This document shows, in pieces, positions 7,325 to 9,450 of a stretch of 9,450 nt of DNA. Every line of letters starts with the position of its first letter. Position 1 is the stretch's first letter. The notes below the pieces were generated by a model, which was not told the DNA's origin, ran no database searches, and worked only from the letters and a program-made list of their open reading frames with translations. The translations under genes and the position numbers were made by a program. Source of the DNA: Burkholderiales bacterium (lineage in GTDB: Bacteria; Pseudomonadota; Gammaproteobacteria; Burkholderiales; Burkholderiaceae); contig CAHJWV010000239.1 in the NCBI GenBank assembly GCA_903643055.1, forward strand, positions 1 through 9,450. Direction: 5' to 3'.

Positions 7325-7338
7325 GCGCAGGAGCGGTC

Positions 7339-7896
7339 ATGAGCCTCATTCCGACCGCGCCTGGCGGTACCGGTACCTCCACCCGGCCTTACCTGATTCG
7401 AGCGCTGCACGACTGGTGTACCGACAACGGCTTCACACCTTATCTGGCGGTGTTCGTTGACGCCAAAGTGCAGGTGCCGATGGAGTACGTGAAGAACAAC
7501 GAGATCGTTCTGAACGTGGGCTTCGAGGCGACCAGCGCTTTGAAGCTTGGTAACGAATTGATCGAGTTCAAAGCGCGCTTCGGCGGCAGCTCGCGCGAGA
7601 TCATCGTGCCGATCGATCATGTGATTGCGATCTATGCGCGTGAGAACGGGCAGGGCATGGCGTTCCCGATGCCCACCGAATCAACCGGTGGGCGGGACGC
7701 CGAGTTGGCTTTAGTGCCGGAGGCCGGTGGCAGCGATCGTCCGGTCACAACCGGTGGTGGCTTGCGGCTTGCCAGTGCTGATGGTGATGCAACGCCGTCA
7801 GTTGATCAGGGTGTTGATGCATCAGATGGCGAACCAACGCCTCCGCCGGAGCCGCCGGTAGGGGGAGGTCGTCCTTCTTTGAAGCGCATCAAGTGA
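7339..7896 (+). CDS. sspB: ClpXP protease specificity-enhancing factor SspB
   Basis: SspB tethers ssrA-tagged, stalled-ribosome products (and some other substrates) to ClpX for degradation by ClpXP. The 185-residue product has the folded substrate-binding domain at about 14-113, beginning with the family opening STRPYLIRALHDWC and including YVKNNEIVLNVGFEAT (50-65) and the IIVPIDHVIAIYARENGQGMAFP segment (88-110). A flexible Gly/Pro/Asp-rich linker (about 114-175) comes next. The end, GGRPSLKRIK (176-185), matches the ClpX-binding XB tail known in E. coli (GGRPALRVVK). Length is slightly above the E. coli protein (165), mainly from linker and a short N-terminal addition. The ATG at 7339 follows AGGAG (7329-7333) by five bases and lies 14 bp after sspA, so the two are co-transcribed. 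A longer in-frame reading from 7192 would overlap sspA and is not used. Confidence 0.94.
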   Translation: MSLIPTAPGGTGTSTRPYLIRALHDWCTDNGFTPYLAVFVDAKVQVPMEYVKNNEIVLNVGFEATSALKLGNELIEFKARFGGSSREIIVPIDHVIAIYARENGQGMAFPMPTESTGGRDAELALVPEAGGSDRPVTTGGGLRLASADGDATPSVDQGVDASDGEPTPPPEPPVGGGRPSLKRIK

Positions 7897-7903
7897 ACGG
7901 TCT

Positions 7904-7931
7904 TTGCGGGCGCTTCGGCGCCGGCTAGAAT
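7904..7931 (+). promoter_or_regulatory. Putative sigma70 promoter of tRNA-Thr
   Basis: TTGCGG (7904-7909), a 16-bp spacer and TAGAAT (7926-7931), seven bases past which lies the expected start (about 7938), five bases before the mature tRNA. The -10 context GCTAGAATC and the spacer length are the same as proposed for petA. The promoter begins only eight bases after the sspB stop. Confidence 0.55.
7909..7922 (+). terminator. UUCG-capped hairpin after sspB, inside the tRNA promoter spacer
   Basis: GGCGC (7909-7913) and GCGCC (7918-7922) flank a TTCG loop, a very stable tetraloop hairpin 13 bases after the sspB stop codon. A weak pyrimidine run (TCTCTCTTCTT, 7931-7941) follows after eight bases. 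It may end the sspAB transcript, though the T-run is distant. Confidence 0.4.
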
Positions 7932-7942
7932 CTCTCTTCTTA

Positions 7943-8018
7943 GCCCTTGTAGCTCAGCTGGTAGAGCAGCGGTTTTGTAAACCGAAGGTCGCGGGTTCGA
8001 TTCCTGCCGGGGGCACCA
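7943..8018 (+). tRNA. tRNA-Thr (anticodon UGU), CCA encoded
   Basis: The 76-nt cloverleaf is complete: acceptor GCCCTTG with CGGGGGC, including two adjacent G-U pairs; D-arm GCTC/GAGC; anticodon stem CGGT/ACCG with loop TTTGTAA; T-arm GCGGG/CCTGC around TTCGATT. Anticodon positions 34-36 are TGT, which reads ACA and related Thr codons. The discriminator base is A and the CCA end is encoded (8016-8018). The outermost anticodon-stem position (27-43) is a G-A mismatch. The gene has its own promoter and is followed by an integrase gene 142 bp away, so its 3' half is the likely integration target. Confidence 0.95.
7990..8018 (+). other. Putative attachment site (attL) at the tRNA-Thr 3' end
   Basis: Tyrosine integrases commonly recombine in the T-arm and 3' end of tRNA genes and restore the gene with element-borne sequence. 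Here an integrase gene starts 142 bp past an intact tRNA, oriented away from it, and sequence character changes at the CCA end. The exact core cannot be set because the matching direct repeat at the far end is outside the window. Confidence 0.42.
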
Positions 8019-8025
8019 AATCACT

Positions 8026-8040
8026 ATCCGATCCAATCCC
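8026..8040. repeat. Three tandem 5-bp ATCCN units just outside the tRNA
   Basis: ATCCG, ATCCA and ATCCC run head to tail, starting seven bases after the tRNA CCA. The ATCC word recurs in the 10-bp-spaced array at 8090-8119. Too short to rule out chance. Confidence 0.4.
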
Positions 8041-8068
8041 GTTTTAGCCTGTTTTCATAGGTAAAACG
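8040..8068. repeat. Imperfect inverted repeat in the integrase leader
   Basis: CGTTTTA (8040-8046) pairs perfectly with TAAAACG (8062-8068). Inside, CCT (8048-8050) pairs with AGG (8059-8061), leaving one bulged G and an 8-nt loop. The position between tRNA and integrase suggests a recombinase or regulator binding site, or a hairpin at the tRNA transcript's 3' end; there is no T-run after it. Confidence 0.5.
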
Positions 8069-8089
8069 AGATCAGCGCGGGGTGATGAA

Positions 8090-8119
8090 ATCCTACCGCA
8101 TCCTGCGGTATCCTGCCCG
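8090..8119. repeat. Three ATCCT repeats at exact 10-bp spacing, with a 7-bp dyad
   Basis: The units ATCCTACCGC, ATCCTGCGGT and ATCCTGCCCG start at 8090, 8100 and 8110, one DNA helical turn apart. Superimposed is a perfect dyad, TACCGCA (8094-8100) with TGCGGTA (8104-8110) around TCC. It ends 41 bp before the integrase ATG. Arm-type integrase sites or an operator for an AlpA-like regulator are possible roles. A weak -10 look-alike (TATCCT, 8109-8114) lies in it. Confidence 0.55.
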
Positions 8120-8124
8120 CCTCC

Positions 8125-8153
8125 CCCGCGCCAGTCCCGCGCGGAATCCCGCG
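8125..8153. repeat. Three CCCGCG words at 11-12 bp spacing before the integrase
   Basis: CCCGCG occurs at 8125, 8136 and 8148, the middle copy inside the palindrome CCGCGCGG (8137-8144). They fill the 5' leader right up to the integrase start. They may be regulatory, or merely GC-rich sequence. Confidence 0.35.
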
Positions 8154-8160
8154 AGAGCAA

Positions 8161-9153
8161 ATGGCGTACATCACCAAGAAAAACGGGCGTTGGCGTGCCC
8201 AGGTCGAACGAGCAGACGTCCGCCGTTCGGCAACCTTCGATACGAAGCAAGAGGCAGCTAATTGGGCCGCAGCTGAAGAAGCTGCGCTCCTCGCGGTCAA
8301 GCGGGGAGCTTTCCCGCGCAAGACTTTTAGCGACGCAATTGATCGCTACATCAAAGAGGTGAGTTCAACAAAGAAAGGCGAGCGTTTCGAAGAGCTGCGA
8401 CTGCGTGCGCTTGAACGTGACTTCCCTAGCTTGGCGGCGAAAATCTTCTATGAGATTGATACACCCGACATGGTCGACTGGCGAGATGCCAGATTGAAGG
8501 CTGTTTCTCCGGGGTCGGTTCAGCGAGATATCAATCTTTTGTCCAACGTATTCGCCATTGCCATAGAAGAATGGAAATGGTGTGGTGAGTCGCCTCTTAA
8601 GGGACTGCGGCGGCCAGGAAATAACCCTCCCCGTGATCGTCGGATTCAACCGGCGGAAGTCAAGATTATTTGCCGCTGGCTCGGGTATCGAACTAAGCAT
8701 GTTCAGACGAAGCAACAAGAAGTTGCTCTCGCGTTTCTCGTTGGGCTGCGAACAGCGATGAGAGCGGGCGAGATACTTTCGTTATCCGATAAGAACGTGG
8801 ATTTCGAGCGCCGTGTGGCTACGGTGGAGCACAAAACTCAGCACATAACGGGTCGCCCGCGCACTATTCCCTTGTCAAAACATGGGGTGAGACTGCTGCA
8901 GCAATTAAGAGGGCGCGGGCAGTATTTCAGTGTTAGCAGCGCGTCGCTTGACGCGCTTTTTCGCAAAGCTCGAGATAAGCTTTTGCTCGATGATCTTCAT
9001 TTCCATGATTCACGAGCTGAGGCGCTAACTCGATTGGCACGTAAGGTTGACGTTATGACTTTGGCGCGAATCAGCGGGCACAAAGATCTGCGTATCCTTA
9101 TGGATACCTATTATCGAGAAACTGCATCTGAGATTGCGGCTCGTTTGGACTGA
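8161..9153 (+). CDS. Tyrosine recombinase / phage-type integrase
   Basis: The 330-residue site-specific recombinase likely inserts and excises the element at the neighbouring tRNA-Thr. An N-terminal arm-binding-like region (about 1-50, MAYITKKNGRWRAQVER) leads to a helical core-binding domain (about 55-150) and the catalytic domain (about 163-330). Catalytic residues seen are R201 (GLRTAMRAGEIL), K225 (EHKT), H282 and R285 (HFHDSRAE), H307 (ISGHKD) and the nucleophile Y317, with Y318 beside it (MDTYYRE). All are present, so the enzyme looks intact. The position after R285 is alanine where many members have histidine. The ATG at 8161 is preceded by a weak GAGAG; the start fits the family N-terminus. 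It points away from the tRNA, with its leader full of repeats. Its last 43 bp overlap the convergent AlpA-like gene. Codon use is unlike the upstream housekeeping genes. Confidence 0.93.
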   Translation: MAYITKKNGRWRAQVERADVRRSATFDTKQEAANWAAAEEAALLAVKRGAFPRKTFSDAIDRYIKEVSSTKKGERFEELRLRALERDFPSLAAKIFYEIDTPDMVDWRDARLKAVSPGSVQRDINLLSNVFAIAIEEWKWCGESPLKGLRRPGNNPPRDRRIQPAEVKIICRWLGYRTKHVQTKQQEVALAFLVGLRTAMRAGEILSLSDKNVDFERRVATVEHKTQHITGRPRTIPLSKHGVRLLQQLRGRGQYFSVSSASLDALFRKARDKLLLDDLHFHDSRAEALTRLARKVDVMTLARISGHKDLRILMDTYYRETASEIAARLD

Positions 9154-9320
9154 CGTTGCAGCCAGGCCATCACTTCTTCTTGCTTCCATCGACGTAAACG
9201 CCTGTTTATGTTCACCGTCGGTTTGGGGAAGTCGACCCGCTTTGTGAGCCTATCAGTCACGTATTCACGTGAAAGGCTAAGCATGGTCGCAATTTGAGCA
9301 GTATCAATCAATGAGGTCAT
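9111..9320 (-). CDS. AlpA/excisionase-like helix-turn-helix protein, 69 aa
   Basis: A small basic DNA-binding protein that fits the AlpA/MerR-like excisionase class found beside tyrosine integrases. Residues 3-30 (SLIDTAQIATML, then SREYVTDRL) give the winged-helix HTH pattern of testing-column regulators. FPKPTVNINRRLRRW (31-45) corresponds to the usual 'FP.P..I..R..RW' wing, and EEVMAWLQRQ (48-57) to the closing helix. Such proteins activate integrase transcription or direct excision. The start at 9320 matches the family's N-terminus, though its ribosome site is weak. The last 13 codons and the stop lie antisense within the integrase gene (9111-9153), an unusual tail-to-tail overlap. The gene lies 26 bp after another minus-strand frame, likely the same transcript. 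Confidence 0.8.
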   Translation of the reverse strand: MTSLIDTAQIATMLSLSREYVTDRLTKRVDFPKPTVNINRRLRRWKQEEVMAWLQRQSKRAAISDAVSR

Positions 9321-9346
9321 GAGTAGTCTGTTCCAGGATCGGAAAT

Positions 9347-9450
9347 CTAGTTGAGAGAAGGCGCTAACCCAAGCTCGCGATAAGTGGCCTCACGAATGAC
9401 ACGGCTGATAACCCTGACAGTTCGCGAAGCGCAATGAAGCGCATGCGCAG
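9347..9450 (-). CDS. Partial reading frame, C-terminal 33 residues, unknown function
   Basis: On the minus strand a frame enters at the right window edge and stays open to a TAG at 9349-9347. The end of the product reads VRVISRVIREATYRELG followed by LAPSLN; it is basic (six Arg in 33 residues) and probably helical. It ends 26 bp ahead of the AlpA-like ATG, a spacing typical of co-transcribed genes. A second open frame here (ATG 9444 to TAG 9364, 26 residues) is the competing reading. I do not recognise the protein, and 33 residues are too few to be sure it is coding. Confidence 0.42.
   Translation of the reverse strand, partial: AHALHCASRTVRVISRVIREATYRELGLAPSLN

Larger units (their letters stand above)
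8019..9450. mobile_element. Integrase end of a genomic island or prophage (continues past window)
   Basis: After the tRNA the window holds only element-type genes: a tyrosine recombinase, an AlpA/excisionase-like regulator in opposite orientation, and the 3' end of a further minus-strand frame. Codon use here is more mixed (many A/T third positions, AGA, TTT, TTA) than in the pet and ssp genes, a sign of transfer. Whether it is a prophage, an integrative element or a decayed island cannot be told from this end. Confidence 0.72.

Noticed and set aside
7806..8036. Minus-strand frame over the tRNA giving PRQESNPRPSVYKTAALPA
   Set aside because: This is the well-known spurious translation of the complement of a tRNA gene, not a protein.
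8026..8119. CRISPR array or origin iterons in the integrase leader
   Set aside because: Units are 5 or 10 bp and too few; there are no 20-40 bp repeats with spacers, no cas genes and no replication initiator gene.
8044..8321. Minus-strand frames overlapping the integrase leader and 5' end
   Set aside because: They overlap the well-supported integrase start, and their products show only Ser/Arg/Ala-rich sequence without motifs.

Overview
The window reads as chromosome of a high-GC betaproteobacterium of the order Burkholderiales. This rests on gene content and protein style: a PVWY-type cytochrome b, petABC followed by sspA-sspB, mscL divergent from petA, and a DUF1631 protein. No genus can be assigned from sequence alone.

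Left part (1-3692). The C-terminal third of a PdxA-family dehydrogenase enters from the left edge. It meets, tail to tail, a large minus-strand gene for an 858-residue DUF1631 protein; a perfect 9-bp hairpin covers the junction. Upstream of that gene, on the same strand, is mscL, the large-conductance mechanosensitive channel. Its promoter region is shared with the divergent petA.

Centre (3729-7896). petA, petB and petC encode the Rieske protein, cytochrome b and cytochrome c1: the complete three-subunit cytochrome bc1 complex, which passes electrons from ubiquinol to cytochrome c and builds proton motive force. Two hairpins follow petC, the second a good intrinsic terminator. Then come sspA (RNA polymerase-associated stringent starvation protein) and sspB (ClpXP adaptor), spaced like an operon. 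No convincing sspA promoter was found after the terminator, so expression by read-through from petABC is possible.

Right part (7904-9450). A tRNA-Thr(UGU) gene has its own promoter and an encoded CCA. Past its 3' end the sequence changes character: by eye it is less GC-rich and codon use is more mixed. It holds a repeat-dense 142-bp leader, a tyrosine recombinase gene, an antisense AlpA/excisionase-like gene overlapping the integrase 3' end by 43 bp, and the end of another minus-strand reading frame cut by the window edge. This looks like the integrase-proximal end of a genomic island or prophage inserted at the tRNA gene. Its cargo lies outside the window.

I see no clear new biological system here. 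The least explained sequence is the integrase leader, with helically phased ATCCT repeats and several dyads, and the int/alpA-like overlap, where the integrase's Tyr-Tyr codons supply the antisense gene's stop codon.
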